Origin: Hyphomicrobiales bacterium
GTDB taxonomy: Bacteria; Pseudomonadota; Alphaproteobacteria; Rhizobiales; Xanthobacteraceae
Assembly (NCBI GenBank): GCA_019243195.1
Contig: JAFAUQ010000057.1
Location: 1-48,004 of the forward strand
Direction: 5' to 3'
DNA length: 48,004 bases
Shown: positions 15,903 to 25,564 of the stretch, piece by piece
How positions within the stretch are numbered: the stretch's first letter is position 1
How the letters are laid out: each line of letters begins with the position of its first letter
Position numbers and translations under genes: made by a program
Notes under the pieces: generated by a model
What the model was told of the DNA's origin: nothing
Seen by the model: the letters and a program-made list of their open reading frames with translations, nothing else
Databases searched by the model: none

Positions 15903-16826
15903 ATGGGCAACCAGATGAAGACCGAGTCGGAGCGAGTGCGTCCGTTGTCGGCGAGGCACGTTGCGTTCGTGACGCCGCTTATCCTTTTGCATCTGGGCTG
16001 CGGATTGGTTTTTCTCATTGGGTGGAGCACCCTGGCCATCTGCACGTTGCTGATCACCAGCTCGCTTCAGATCTTCGGGATTACCGCGGGCTATCATCGA
16101 CTGCTGGCGCACCGTTCGTTCAAGACCAGTCAACTGTTCCAGTTCATTCTCGCTCTCTTCGGCGTCCTGGCGGGCCAGAATGGGCCGCTCTGGTGGGTTG
16201 GGCACCACCGGCATCACCACCGGCATTCCGACCGGGACGGCGACGTGCACTCCCCGCATCGAGGCTTTTTCTGGAGCCACATGGGATGGCTGTTTTCGCC
16301 ACGCTGCGTGCCGGTTCGCCATGACCTGGTCCGCGACCTCGCGCGCTATCCCGAATTGCAACTGCTGCAGCGTTACTATTATGTCTGCAATCTCGGTTAC
16401 GCGCTGCTGCTTTACGCAGTCGGCGAGACATGGCGCCATTTCGACCCGCTGTCGGCGACAAGCGGCGTTCAACTGGTGATCTGGGGCAGCTTCATCAGCA
16501 CCGTCTTTGTCTACCACAGCATCTGGTCGGCCAATTCATTCTGTCACCGTTACGGGACGCGTCGCTTCGCGACCCCCGATCAGAGCCGAAATAATATTTT
16601 GGTCTCGCTGGTGACTTTCGGAGATGGCTGGCATCACAACCATCACTACTGTCCCTACTCGGCAAGACACGGATTCCGGTGGTGGGAAGTCGATCTCAAC
16701 TTTGAGATCTTACGCCTTCTGGCATTGGTCGGAATCGTGTGGGATCTGAGGCTGCCGCCGGCGGAAACGCTCCGCCTGTCGCAAAAAGGCCCGAGCCCTG
16801 CCCATGCGCCTTTTCGCACACCCTGA
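15903..16826 (+). CDS. Acyl-CoA (delta-9-type) fatty acid desaturase
   Basis: This protein of about 307 residues is a membrane di-iron enzyme that introduces a cis double bond into a saturated acyl chain. The three histidine boxes are intact: HRLLAHRSF (HxxxxH), HHRHHHRHSD (HxxHH) and WHHNHHYCP (HxxHH). At least four hydrophobic segments flank them. The ATG at 15903 is chosen because the family usually starts shortly before the first membrane helix; ATG 15915 is equally possible, and an in-frame start at 15753 would add an unsupported 50-residue leader. No strong ribosome-binding site is seen. Its product is the likely substrate of Cfa next door. Confidence 0.9.
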   Translation: MGNQMKTESERVRPLSARHVAFVTPLILLHLGCGLVFLIGWSTLAICTLLITSSLQIFGITAGYHRLLAHRSFKTSQLFQFILALFGVLAGQNGPLWWVGHHRHHHRHSDRDGDVHSPHRGFFWSHMGWLFSPRCVPVRHDLVRDLARYPELQLLQRYYYVCNLGYALLLYAVGETWRHFDPLSATSGVQLVIWGSFISTVFVYHSIWSANSFCHRYGTRRFATPDQSRNNILVSLVTFGDGWHHNHHYCPYSARHGFRWWEVDLNFEILRLLALVGIVWDLRLPPAETLRLSQKGPSPAHAPFRTP

Positions 16827-16981
16827 ATGTGAACCGGCTCACACACTGGAGGCGCGTGGTGCCTTATGGCTATTGAAAGCCCTCGGTGGGAAGAACGTGC
16901 CCCCGGGTGCATGGGACTGGGCGTCCTGGAACCTTGGGCATCCGCACGGGGCTTCCGAGCTAGCGGTTGGAGCTCTCGGCC

Positions 16982-19900
16982 ATGAAATGCTCGCGTTGCC
17001 AACACGAGAACCCAGCCGATAGCAAGTTCTGCTCGGCGTGCGGCGGCGTTCTCGGGTTTCGTTGTCCCCGCTGCAATCACGCCGCAGATCCGCAGAACAG
17101 ATTTTGCAACATGTGCGGTCACCCGCTGGGGGACAAAGCGGTGCCCGAGCCCGCGCCGGAAGCGGCAGTCGCACGAAACCTCTCCAGCGGACGTCGGCAT
17201 GCCACGGTGATGTTCACGGACGTGTCTGGCTACACCGCTCTGACGGAGCGCATGGACCCCGAGGACGTGCACCGCGTCATAAGCGGGGTGAAGGACGCGG
17301 CCACGCGCATTGTTGAGAAACATGGCGGTGTCGTGAATCAGTTCGTCGGCGACGAGGTCATAGCGCTGTTCGGCATTCCGAACGCAACGGAGGATGACCC
17401 GGTGCGCGCCATCAAGGCGGCATTGGAGCTCCACGCGCATATGCACGAGGACATCGACGATCTGCTGGCGCTAACCGGCGAGCGTCTGCAAATCCATACC
17501 GGCATCAACACGGGGTTGATGGTTGCGGAGTACAACGCGGAGCGGGAAGGCCTCTACCGGCTGACCGGTGACGCCGTCAACACGGCGGCGCGGCTGCGCT
17601 CCCTTGCCGAAGCCGATCAGGTGCTCATCGGCCCCAGCACCCAGCGTTTGGTCAAGTTCTATTTCGAGCTGTTGCCCTGCCCGCCGGTACGGGTAAGGGG
17701 AAAAACGGCGCCCATCGTGCCCTATCAGGTGGTGGCGGAATCCCGCATCAGCTCGAGGTTCGAAGCGGCGCGGGAGCGCGGTTTCAAGAGCTACGTCGGC
17801 CGCAAACAGGAACAGGACACACTGCGATCCTGTCTGAACCGCGCGATCGGCGGCAAGGGCCAGCTCGTTACCATCGAAGGAGAGCCGGGAATCGGAAAGA
17901 GCCGTCTCCTTTACGAGTTTCTGGCGACCCTCGATCGCGGCCGGATCAGCACCCCGCAAGGCAGATGCCAGCCATATGGAAGCGAGGTCCCCTATTTTTC
18001 GTTTCTTGACGGATTGCGGCGCGGACTGCACTTGAGCGAGCATGACAGCCCAGCGGAATCTCTCCAAAAGGCAGTTAAGAACGTTAAGCAGATTGCACCT
18101 TCACTGGAGAGATACCTGCCGCATTTGCTGCATCTGCTGTCGATACCGAGTGACTATGCGCTTCCGCCCGACCTGCAAGGGGAGGCATTACGGAGAGCCT
18201 TGGAGGAAGCGATTGCCGCCATCATCACGCTCAGTGCGGATGTGCAGCCGGTGGTCCTGGTCATCGAAGACTGGCACTGGAGCGACCCCGCGTCCCAATC
18301 GGCGATGCGATACCTGCTTCGCCTCGTTCCTTCTTATCCGCTGATGGTGGTTGTCACCCACCGTTCCGCCTATGCGTTCGATTTCGGCAAGATAGCCGAT
18401 CACACCGCTATCCGGCTGAAAGCCATGGACGAAGCCGAAACCGAGAATCTGATTGCTGCCGTAACCGGTGCAACGAAACTGCCGCCGGGTCTGTCGGCGT
18501 TGATTTTGCGCAGTACCGACGGCAATCCACTGTTCGTCGAGGAAGCGTGCTACTCTCTGCTCGAATCGGGAGCGCTCTCGGTCGAGGACGGCGCTGTCGT
18601 CCTGCATCAATCCTTGGACAGACTGCTTTTGCCCGACACGGTGCAGGCAGTCATTCGTGCGCGTCTCGACCGGCTCGACCAAGGGGCGAAGGAGGTCATC
18701 GGCCCCGCTTCGGTCATCGGTCGCGTCTTCAGCGAACGTGTTTTGGCCAGCATCTATTCCGGTCGCTCTCCGCTGGCGGAGGCCCTCGAAACTCTGCAGG
18801 CGCAGGAGATCATCCAGCAAACCAGGGTCCTGCCCGAGCTGGAGTATGGCTTCCGGCATCTGCTGATGCGCGAGGTGGCCTATGAGACCCTGCTCCATCA
18901 GCAGCGCAAGCAACTTCATGAAGCCGTGGGTTCGGCAATTGAGAAGCTCTATCCGGCGCGCACGGAACAGAACGCGTCGATCCTGTTTCAACATTATTCG
19001 CGTAGCGTGCGCGCGGACAAAGCCGTGCACTATGCGCTGTTGGCAGGCGAACGCGCCGCGCACCTATATGCAAATGCCGAAGCCTCGGGTTATTTCAACG
19101 ATGCCCTCGATATTTTGAAATCGCTGCCGGTTTCGGCCGATTCGCAGCGCTGGCAAATCGACGCCGTTCTGGGGCAGGTCGCGGCCGGGAGCGCACCGGG
19201 TGATATCGACCGCAATCGCAAAAACCTGGAGCAGGCCTGCGAGATCGCTGAACAACTGGGGGATCGCCGCCGTCTGGCGCAGACGCTCTACTGGCTCGGG
19301 CGGACGCACTACGTGCTGGCCGATTTGCAGGCGGCGATAGAGCACGCTCGTCGAAGCCTGGAGATCAGCGATGTCCTGGATGATGCCACCCTTGCGGCGC
19401 CAGCGGTCAATCTGATGGGCCGGGCCTATTGGCAGCTCGGGGACTTTGCCAGATCGGCGCGCATGATGGAGCGTAACGTCGAGCAAATGCGATCGGTTGC
19501 AAATAACACTGAGGAATCCACGGCTGCCGGCTTTCTCAGCGCGCTCCTGGGGTACATGGGTGAATTCGAAAGGGCGTTAGACTTTTCCAACGTCAGCATC
19601 GATCTGGCGCAGAAAATTAAAAATCCATACGCCGAGGCGGCGGCATATCATTACCGCGGCATCATTCACGACCAGCAAGGCGAGTGGCGGTTGGCGCTTG
19701 ATCAGTACCGTCAAGCAAAAGGCATTGCCGAGAAGGCAGGCGACCTGTTTCGCCTCTATATCGTGAAGTTCATGGAAGGCCGCGCCTGCCACTTGGCGGG
19801 CGATTTCGCACAAGGCTCACAACTGATCGAGGATAGCATCGCGCTTGCCGCGAAGCTTGGCACGCAATTCCTGCTGGGCCAGGCAAAGACGTTCCTCGGG

Positions 19901-20296
19901 TCCTGCCGGTTGGCCGACGGTCGCGTGGACGACGCCCAGGCGCTGTGCATGGAAGGAATCGCACTGGCGGATAAGGCGGGTGACCGATTCACACAGTCAC
20001 TGGCGCGCCGAGGCATTGCCGAATGTCTGTTGGCGGGCGCAAAGGATTTCGACAATGCGAGCGATCTGATGCGTACCGCGATCGTTATTCAAAATGAGAT
20101 TGGGGCAAAACCGGAACTCGGCCGCAGCTGGATGAGCCTTGGCCGCATCGCCGACATGCAGGGGGATGAGGAACAAGCTGCGCGTCATTTCGCCAAGGCC
20201 ATGCGGCTGTTCACGGACCTCAACATGCGCTGGGACATTGTTCAGGCCTCGCAGTTCGAGTTCAGGAAGCACGCGTTCAATCCATCGGCGGCATGA
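16982..20296 (+). CDS. Class III adenylate/guanylate cyclase fused to zinc ribbons, AAA ATPase and TPR-like repeats
   Basis: This 1104-residue signalling protein starts at the ATG before KCSRC; an in-frame TTG five codons earlier is less likely. Residues 1-50 hold two zinc ribbons (CSRC...CSAC and CPRC...CNMC). Residues 70-245 are the cyclase domain, with FTDVSGYTAL and QFVGDEVIALFG supplying the metal-binding aspartates and GDAVNTAARL the transition-state residues, so it appears catalytically competent. Residues 265-560 form an AAA ATPase (Walker A GEPGIGKSR, Walker B LVIEDWHWSD). The C-terminal 480 residues are alpha-helical TPR-like repeats. This architecture is widespread in rhizobia, and the input signals are unknown. 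It is monocistronic. Confidence 0.92.
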   Translation: MKCSRCQHENPADSKFCSACGGVLGFRCPRCNHAADPQNRFCNMCGHPLGDKAVPEPAPEAAVARNLSSGRRHATVMFTDVSGYTALTERMDPEDVHRVISGVKDAATRIVEKHGGVVNQFVGDEVIALFGIPNATEDDPVRAIKAALELHAHMHEDIDDLLALTGERLQIHTGINTGLMVAEYNAEREGLYRLTGDAVNTAARLRSLAEADQVLIGPSTQRLVKFYFELLPCPPVRVRGKTAPIVPYQVVAESRISSRFEAARERGFKSYVGRKQEQDTLRSCLNRAIGGKGQLVTIEGEPGIGKSRLLYEFLATLDRGRISTPQGRCQPYGSEVPYFSFLDGLRRGLHLSEHDSPAESLQKAVKNVKQIAPSLERYLPHLLHLLSIPSDYALPPDLQGEALRRALEEAIAAIITLSADVQPVVLVIEDWHWSDPASQSAMRYLLRLVPSYPLMVVVTHRSAYAFDFGKIADHTAIRLKAMDEAETENLIAAVTGATKLPPGLSALILRSTDGNPLFVEEACYSLLESGALSVEDGAVVLHQSLDRLLLPDTVQAVIRARLDRLDQGAKEVIGPASVIGRVFSERVLASIYSGRSPLAEALETLQAQEIIQQTRVLPELEYGFRHLLMREVAYETLLHQQRKQLHEAVGSAIEKLYPARTEQNASILFQHYSRSVRADKAVHYALLAGERAAHLYANAEASGYFNDALDILKSLPVSADSQRWQIDAVLGQVAAGSAPGDIDRNRKNLEQACEIAEQLGDRRRLAQTLYWLGRTHYVLADLQAAIEHARRSLEISDVLDDATLAAPAVNLMGRAYWQLGDFARSARMMERNVEQMRSVANNTEESTAAGFLSALLGYMGEFERALDFSNVSIDLAQKIKNPYAEAAAYHYRGIIHDQQGEWRLALDQYRQAKGIAEKAGDLFRLYIVKFMEGRACHLAGDFAQGSQLIEDSIALAAKLGTQFLLGQAKTFLGSCRLADGRVDDAQALCMEGIALADKAGDRFTQSLARRGIAECLLAGAKDFDNASDLMRTAIVIQNEIGAKPELGRSWMSLGRIADMQGDEEQAARHFAKAMRLFTDLNMRWDIVQASQFEFRKHAFNPSAA

Positions 20297-20401
20297 TTGC
20301 CGCATAAGCTGTCCTCTTGCGAGCGGCGCGGCAATAGTGGTGCGAACTTCGGGTTCGCTGCTAGCGCGGTGCTGCCGCGAGGGCCACGGGTGAGACCCGA
20401 T

Positions 20402-21130
20402 TCACGCGCCAAGGTTCAGGCCGCCATCGAGGACGACGGTCTGTCCGGTGACATAGGGGTTTGCCAGCAACGTCAGGGTCATGTGGGAAACCTCGGCGGG
20501 GCTCGCGAACCTGCGCAGCGGAATGCGGTGCCGTGCCGTGTGTTCGAGATGCTGCGGATCGCCGCCGGCATGGAAGCGGGTGTCGACAAATCCGGGCGCG
20601 AGGCAATTCACCCGCACATTGTCGGGAGCCAATTCCTTGGCCATGCACCGGACCATGTGCGACAGGGCGGCCTTCGCGGTCGCATAGGTGATCGCGTCGC
20701 CAACGGCCCGATGTCCCGCGGCCGAGGAGATGATGACAGCCGCGCCGCCGCCGACCGTCGCCATCGCGGGCAAGGTGAACTTGCAGGCCAGGAAGACGGA
20801 CGTGAGCAACAGGTCGATTCCTGCTCGCCAATGCTCCGCTGCGGTGTCGCGCAGGCCGCCGGGGAACGAACGGCCGGCGCAGTGAATCATCACGGTCGGC
20901 GTGCCGAGCGTGTCGCGCACTTCGTCCACCGCGCGCGCGAAGTCTCCGGCGCAGGCGACATCGCAGGGCACGTGGAGCTCCGCCGGCCTCGGCTCCGGCG
21001 GCGGGCGGCGCGAGATGGTGGCGACGCGCGTTCCATTCGCCCGCAGGTCCGCCGCGATCTGCGACCCGATGCCGCCGGTCCCGCCGACGATCATCGCCAC
21101 GCTCGCGATTTGTTTGCTGGACGCCGGCAT
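20402..21130 (-). CDS. Short-chain dehydrogenase/reductase (FabG-like)
   Basis: This 242-residue SDR has the cofactor motif VGGTGGIGSQ (about 14-23), the NAG-equivalent HCAG, the catalytic Ser in VIISSAAG and the YATAK motif. The C-terminal PGFVDTR and LDGGLN are family-typical. An Arg-rich SRRP after strand beta-2 suggests NADP(H). The ATG at 21130 overlaps the stop codon of the ligase gene as ATGA. Last gene of the leftward cluster operon, it would reduce a keto or oxidise a hydroxy group on a pathway intermediate; the substrate is unknown. Confidence 0.92.
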   Translation of the reverse strand: MPASSKQIASVAMIVGGTGGIGSQIAADLRANGTRVATISRRPPPEPRPAELHVPCDVACAGDFARAVDEVRDTLGTPTVMIHCAGRSFPGGLRDTAAEHWRAGIDLLLTSVFLACKFTLPAMATVGGGAAVIISSAAGHRAVGDAITYATAKAALSHMVRCMAKELAPDNVRVNCLAPGFVDTRFHAGGDPQHLEHTARHRIPLRRFASPAEVSHMTLTLLANPYVTGQTVVLDGGLNLGA

Positions 21131-22596
21131 CACCGCAGCACCAGGGACGAGAGTTGCTTGAGATCGGTCTTGCCGGTCGAGGTCCTCGGCAGTCGCTCAA
21201 ATCGGTGCAACGCGATCAGGGCCGGTGGGACGGCAAGCTGCGAGGCAAGCTGCCGCTTCAGCGCTGCGGCCTCGCCGACGGTGCCGGTTGCGCAGACGTG
21301 CAGCAATTCCTCGTCGGCGACAGCCGCCGTCTCGCCGAACCGGGGTTCGAGCCAGGCCTCGATCTCTTCCAGCTGGAGCCGCCGCCCCGCGAGCTTGATC
21401 ATCCGGTCGCCGCGCCCGTGCACGTAGAGGTAGCCGGCGTCGAGCGACCCGAGGTCGCCGGTTTCGAGGACGCCGCCGTGCTCGTCGCCGCGGCGCAGAT
21501 CGGCGCGCGCGCGGGCATAGCCCATCATCACGTTCGGCCCCTCGAACACGATCTCGCTTTCACCGCCGGGCCGTTGTTGCAGCCGTACGCGTCCGCAGCG
21601 CAGCGGCCCTCCGACCGACCCGATCCGCTCCCGTGCGTCCGTCGGCGGCAGATAGGAGATGCGGGCGGTCGCCTCGGTCTGCCCGTACATGGCCGCGAAC
21701 CCCACGCCCCAGGGCTCGATACGGTCGATGAGGTCGAGCTTGGCTTTCGCCGAGAGATATCCGCCGGCTTGGCAGATCAGCCGCAGGCCGGCCGCCTTGG
21801 CCGGAGTCCAGCCGGCGGTAAGAAGCCTCCGGCATGTGGATGGAATGGTGTAGGCGATGCTCACGCGCCGATGCGCCGCATGGCGCCAGAACGGTCCCGC
21901 TTCGGGAGATTCGCTGGTGATCAACAAAGACGAGCCGCGGGTGAGGTGGGAATGCAGTACCGAAAGGCCGTAACTGAAATCGAGCGGCAGCGATGTCACG
22001 CCGCGATCGTCATCCGCGATGCCGATCGCCGCGGCGATATCGGCGGCATTGGATAAGACATTGCGGCACGACAAGCGGACGATCTTCGGCGTCCCGATCG
22101 TTCCCGACGTTCGCAGCAGAAGCTTGGTGTCCGCATGGATCGGCGAAGCTTCACGCGCGTCGCGTCGTCGCACCAACACATGCCCCGGGACCGCGGCATC
22201 ATCCACGGCGTCGCAGCCGGCCAGCGCATCGCCCGCGTCACCGGCCATGGCGGTCGGCAGCAGAACGAACTCCGGCTGCCAGGTCGTGAGATAATCGGCA
22301 AGCGAGCGTGCCAAGGTCTCGCCGCCCACCGGAAACACCGCGTGATCGCTCGTCAGCGTCAGCAGGTATGCCGCCGCGCCGTCGAGCGTGCGCTCCGTGC
22401 CGCACAATATGAGCGTTTTCTCGCGCGTGGCCGTTGCCGCATGAAACCGCCGGGCGAGCGAGCCGAGTTGCGCGAAACTGTACTCTCGCCCGGCCGCGTC
22501 GATCAGCGCGGCGCGGTCGCCCGGATGCTTGGTCAGGAACACATCGAGCGGGCGCTCGCGCGCGCCGGCCCGTTCCACGTCCGCGGTGACGGTCAT
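21130..22596 (-). CDS. AMP-dependent ligase (ANL family) of the biosynthetic cluster
   Basis: This 488-residue adenylating enzyme has the P-loop LLRTSGTIGTPK (about 160-171), AMYGQTEATAR, a TGDLG motif, the hinge GRGDRMIKLAGRRLQLEEIE and the C-terminal catalytic Lys in TSTGKTDLKQL. It is shorter than typical acyl-CoA ligases in the N-terminal domain. It may activate a carboxylic acid as acyl-AMP for transfer to CoA or to a carrier protein such as the one at 46938. Both ends overlap neighbours by four bases (ATGA), so it is tightly coupled to the amidohydrolase and SDR genes. Confidence 0.9.
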   Translation of the reverse strand: MTVTADVERAGARERPLDVFLTKHPGDRAALIDAAGREYSFAQLGSLARRFHAATATREKTLILCGTERTLDGAAAYLLTLTSDHAVFPVGGETLARSLADYLTTWQPEFVLLPTAMAGDAGDALAGCDAVDDAAVPGHVLVRRRDAREASPIHADTKLLLRTSGTIGTPKIVRLSCRNVLSNAADIAAAIGIADDDRGVTSLPLDFSYGLSVLHSHLTRGSSLLITSESPEAGPFWRHAAHRRVSIAYTIPSTCRRLLTAGWTPAKAAGLRLICQAGGYLSAKAKLDLIDRIEPWGVGFAAMYGQTEATARISYLPPTDARERIGSVGGPLRCGRVRLQQRPGGESEIVFEGPNVMMGYARARADLRRGDEHGGVLETGDLGSLDAGYLYVHGRGDRMIKLAGRRLQLEEIEAWLEPRFGETAAVADEELLHVCATGTVGEAAALKRQLASQLAVPPALIALHRFERLPRTSTGKTDLKQLSSLVLR

Positions 22597-23798
22597 TGCG
22601 ACAACGCGGTCAGCGCCGTTGCGACATGCAGTCCGATGCCCACCGCCAGCGAGGGTTCGTTGATCCGGAACCGATCGGCATGACACGGCGGTGCTACGGT
22701 CGGCGTGGCGACGTCGGCGGGACAAACCCCGAGGAGCGACATCGCCCCCGGCACCTCGCGCAGGACAAAGCCGAAGTCGTCCGCCCCGAGCAGCGGATGA
22801 GGCATGTCGATGACCGAGGCACGCGGCAGGATGCGGCAGGCGGCCGATCTGACCGTCATATAGGCGCTGCTCGCGTTCACGGTCGCCGGGTAACCATCGC
22901 CGATCGAGACCTCGGCAACGCATTCGTTGGTGGCCGCGACACCTTCGGCCAGCCGGTAGATGGCTTTTTTGATCGTGGCGCGCGCCTTGCTGCTGGTCGT
23001 GCGAAAGGTCCCGGCAATCTTGGCCGTGGCCGGGATGGCATTGATCGCGTGCCCGGCGAAAACCTGGCCCACGCCCACGATCGCCGGATCGAAGGCGCTC
23101 AGCTCCCGCGAGACGAGGGACTGCAGCGCCTGAACGATCTGGCACATGGCGGGAACCGGATCGGTGGTGACGTGGGGCAGCGACGCGTGTCCGCCGATGC
23201 CCCTGACGATGATGACGAAGGTGTTGGCGGCGGACATGATCGGTCCGTTGCGTACCCCCACCACGCCGGCCGGGAGCGAAGGCGTCACGTGGAGCGCATA
23301 GGCACAGTCCACGCCTTCCGCCACGCCGTCGCGCATCATCAGCTGCGCGCCGAAATGGTTTTCCTCGCCCGGCTGAAAGACAAACCGGACCGTCCCGGCG
23401 ATGCTGCCGCGGCGCGCGGACAGAAGGTTTGCCGCCCCGACCAGCATCGCCGCATGCGCGTCGTGCCCGCAGGCGTGCATGCGGCCGGCCTCGAGACTGG
23501 CGAAGTCTTCGCCGCTTTTTTCCTCGATCGGAAGCGCGTCCATGTCGGCGCGGAGCAGCACCGTCGGTCCGCTGCCGCCTTCGCCGCGCAGGTCGGCGAC
23601 AACCGAGCTGATGGTGTCGCTCAGCGTGAGCTCCAGGCCGAGGGGCGCCAACGCTTGCAGCACCGCGGCACGCGTCGCCGGCAGCATCAGGCCGAGCTCC
23701 GGGCGCTGGTGCAGGCGCCGCCTCAGCTCGATCACCTCCGGCAGGATCGTCCGCGCTTGGCGCAGGATCTCCGGACCGTCGACCGAGACGGATGTCAT
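22593..23798 (-). CDS. M20 family amidohydrolase (M20D, aminoacylase/hippurate-hydrolase type)
   Basis: This 401-residue metal-dependent amidohydrolase shows the M20D motifs LRRRLHQRPELG (about 24-35), LLRADMDALPIEE (about 79-91), HACGHDAHAAML (metal ligands, about 104-115), and FQPGEENHFGAQLM with the general base Glu pair (about 137-150). A final metal-site region is near GADDFGFVL. The dimerisation domain follows the family. Such enzymes remove N-acyl groups from amino acids or cleave amide conjugates. In this operon it could deprotect an N-acylated intermediate (compare the DapD-like acyltransferase at 46070) or cleave the product. It overlaps both neighbours as ATGA. Confidence 0.92.
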   Translation of the reverse strand: MTSVSVDGPEILRQARTILPEVIELRRRLHQRPELGLMLPATRAAVLQALAPLGLELTLSDTISSVVADLRGEGGSGPTVLLRADMDALPIEEKSGEDFASLEAGRMHACGHDAHAAMLVGAANLLSARRGSIAGTVRFVFQPGEENHFGAQLMMRDGVAEGVDCAYALHVTPSLPAGVVGVRNGPIMSAANTFVIIVRGIGGHASLPHVTTDPVPAMCQIVQALQSLVSRELSAFDPAIVGVGQVFAGHAINAIPATAKIAGTFRTTSSKARATIKKAIYRLAEGVAATNECVAEVSIGDGYPATVNASSAYMTVRSAACRILPRASVIDMPHPLLGADDFGFVLREVPGAMSLLGVCPADVATPTVAPPCHADRFRINEPSLAVGIGLHVATALTALSQ

Positions 23799-25048
23799 AC
23801 CGGCCTCTCGTCCCGCTGGATGGCCGAGGTGTGAACCTCGCCGCGCGAGGGTGGCGGACGGCGTCCCGGCAGCCACCGCCGCGCCAGCCGCGACTTCATC
23901 GATCCGGTCACGAACAGGATCAGCACGCCGCTGATGACTGAGGCGGCCGCGGCGACTTGCGCCGTGACGTTGAGGTCGCCGGTGTCCGCCAGCAGCCCGA
24001 GCCCCAGCGTGAAGACCAGGAGCGCCGCCGGCCACAGCGCCGCCTTCAACGGCACGATCAGGGCCGCCTGCTCCATGCTGGCCTCGGCAACCATGGTAAC
24101 GTTGATGCTGGTGACGGATATCTGATAAACGAACAGATAAAGACCGTAAAACAGCAGACAGACGAGGATGTTGGAGATCGACGGCGTCGCGATCATGAAG
24201 ATCGCCGATAGGGCGTTGAGCAGCACGTAACTCGCCCGGTGGAGATGCTTGATCTTCACGACGGTGAAAGAGGCGAACCAGGCGCCCACGGCGACCGCGA
24301 CCGTGTTCACCAGGATAACGGTCGCGACGCCCGATGCGCCGAGATGCAGATAATCCATGGCGAGCGGCGTCTTCGCCGCGTGGTGAAACGAGAGCAGCGG
24401 CACCGTGCTTAGCAGCAGCGCGAACAGCGGCACGAACGAGCTGCCGCCCCGCGGCCCGTCCTCCCTGCGGCCGATGGGCCCGGCGGCGACTTCGCGCAGC
24501 GGCGGATTGCGCGGCCAGGCGGCCGCGATGCCGGTGCCCAACAAGGTCATCGCGGCCCCGACCAGGCAAACCTGCGCGAAGCTCAGCGAGTCGAAGGTAA
24601 ACCAGCCGAAGATCGCGGCGAGCATCGAGCCGACCAAACGGCTCGTTTCGAAATAGCCGAGCTCGCTTTTCGCCTTCTCCGGTCGCGCTCCGCCTTTGAT
24701 ATAGAGCGTCGCGCTGGTGTAGGTGACGGTGCTGAAGAAGCCGCGCAGGATCAACGCGCCACCGGACACGACGGTGTGGGCGTCGAACAGGACGGCCGCA
24801 AGCGCCAGCATGACCGCTCCGAGAAGCTCGCCGCCGATATAAAGCCGCGCGGGGTCGAAACGGGAGCTGTACCAGGGCGCGATCGGGATGACGCACAGCG
24901 CCGGCACCCAGATGGTCGCGTAGGCGCTCGATGCAAGCAGGGCCGATTGATATTTCTCGAATAGAGCCGGAGACAGTCCCGCCAGGACGTACGACTGGCT
25001 GAACATATTGACTGCCGCGGCGACGTTTATGAGCACCGTTCTCTGCAT
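23795..25048 (-). CDS. Major facilitator superfamily-like transporter
   Basis: This 417-residue polytopic membrane protein has about 12 hydrophobic segments and a central charged loop (about 190-220) containing WPRNPPLREV and GRREDGPRGGS. The ATG at 25048 (MQRTVLIN) opens straight into the first membrane segment; the frame stays open for 123 codons upstream, but that stretch is low-complexity, Arg-rich and not protein-like. First gene of the leftward operon, it is divergent from the aminomutase gene. Export of the cluster product is the most economical role, but uptake of a precursor is possible. Confidence 0.85.
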   Translation of the reverse strand: MQRTVLINVAAAVNMFSQSYVLAGLSPALFEKYQSALLASSAYATIWVPALCVIPIAPWYSSRFDPARLYIGGELLGAVMLALAAVLFDAHTVVSGGALILRGFFSTVTYTSATLYIKGGARPEKAKSELGYFETSRLVGSMLAAIFGWFTFDSLSFAQVCLVGAAMTLLGTGIAAAWPRNPPLREVAAGPIGRREDGPRGGSSFVPLFALLLSTVPLLSFHHAAKTPLAMDYLHLGASGVATVILVNTVAVAVGAWFASFTVVKIKHLHRASYVLLNALSAIFMIATPSISNILVCLLFYGLYLFVYQISVTSINVTMVAEASMEQAALIVPLKAALWPAALLVFTLGLGLLADTGDLNVTAQVAAAASVISGVLILFVTGSMKSRLARRWLPGRRPPPSRGEVHTSAIQRDERPV

Positions 25049-25564
25049 CGGCCGCTCCAACTCGGTGCCTGCGAATACGCCGGCAGCACGCCCCGCCTTC
25101 CGATTGCGACGGACGATCGGTCCGGTCCTGCAATCTCGCGAGTCCGCGCCGATGCGTAACACCAAGCGGTTGTGATTGCCACGGCGGACCGCCGAGAGTT
25201 CGCAGAAGTTTCGACGCGACGATCGATCGGTGGTCCCGCCGAACAGGAATGCAGGGCGCCTCGTTCGTCCGTGCGCCGGGTAGCGGCCTCCACGCGCGCT
25301 CGGCTCGCGCCGCCGGGGGGGCGGCGGCGTCGATCGAGCAGCGTCTGCCGTTGCCGCCCGCTTCATCTCAGCTCCGTGTGATCGCGATGGAGGCGGTCTT
25401 GCGCGTACGGAAAACACTGAGCGAGCGGCAGCGGAAAGTCATATGACAAAATTTCGGGGAGCAAGTCGTAATTTTCCTATGCGGCCGCGCGGCCTTGCCG
25501 GAGTTTGCCCGCGACCCGGCGATATATTCCCGCCACCTTCATGCGCGCGGCGCGGAGTTGTTTG
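25049..25564. promoter_or_regulatory. Divergent intergenic region between the two main cluster operons
   Basis: This region of about 515 bases separates the leftward operon start (25048) from the rightward operon start (25565). No convincing gene is seen: the open frames here are Arg/Pro/Ser-rich shadows without ribosome-binding sites. It must contain at least two divergent promoters if the starts are right. The stretch 25415-25490 is locally AT-richer than its surroundings. I cannot identify a specific operator by eye. The Lrp/AsnC protein at 35052 and LysR at 35768 are candidate regulators. Confidence 0.5.
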
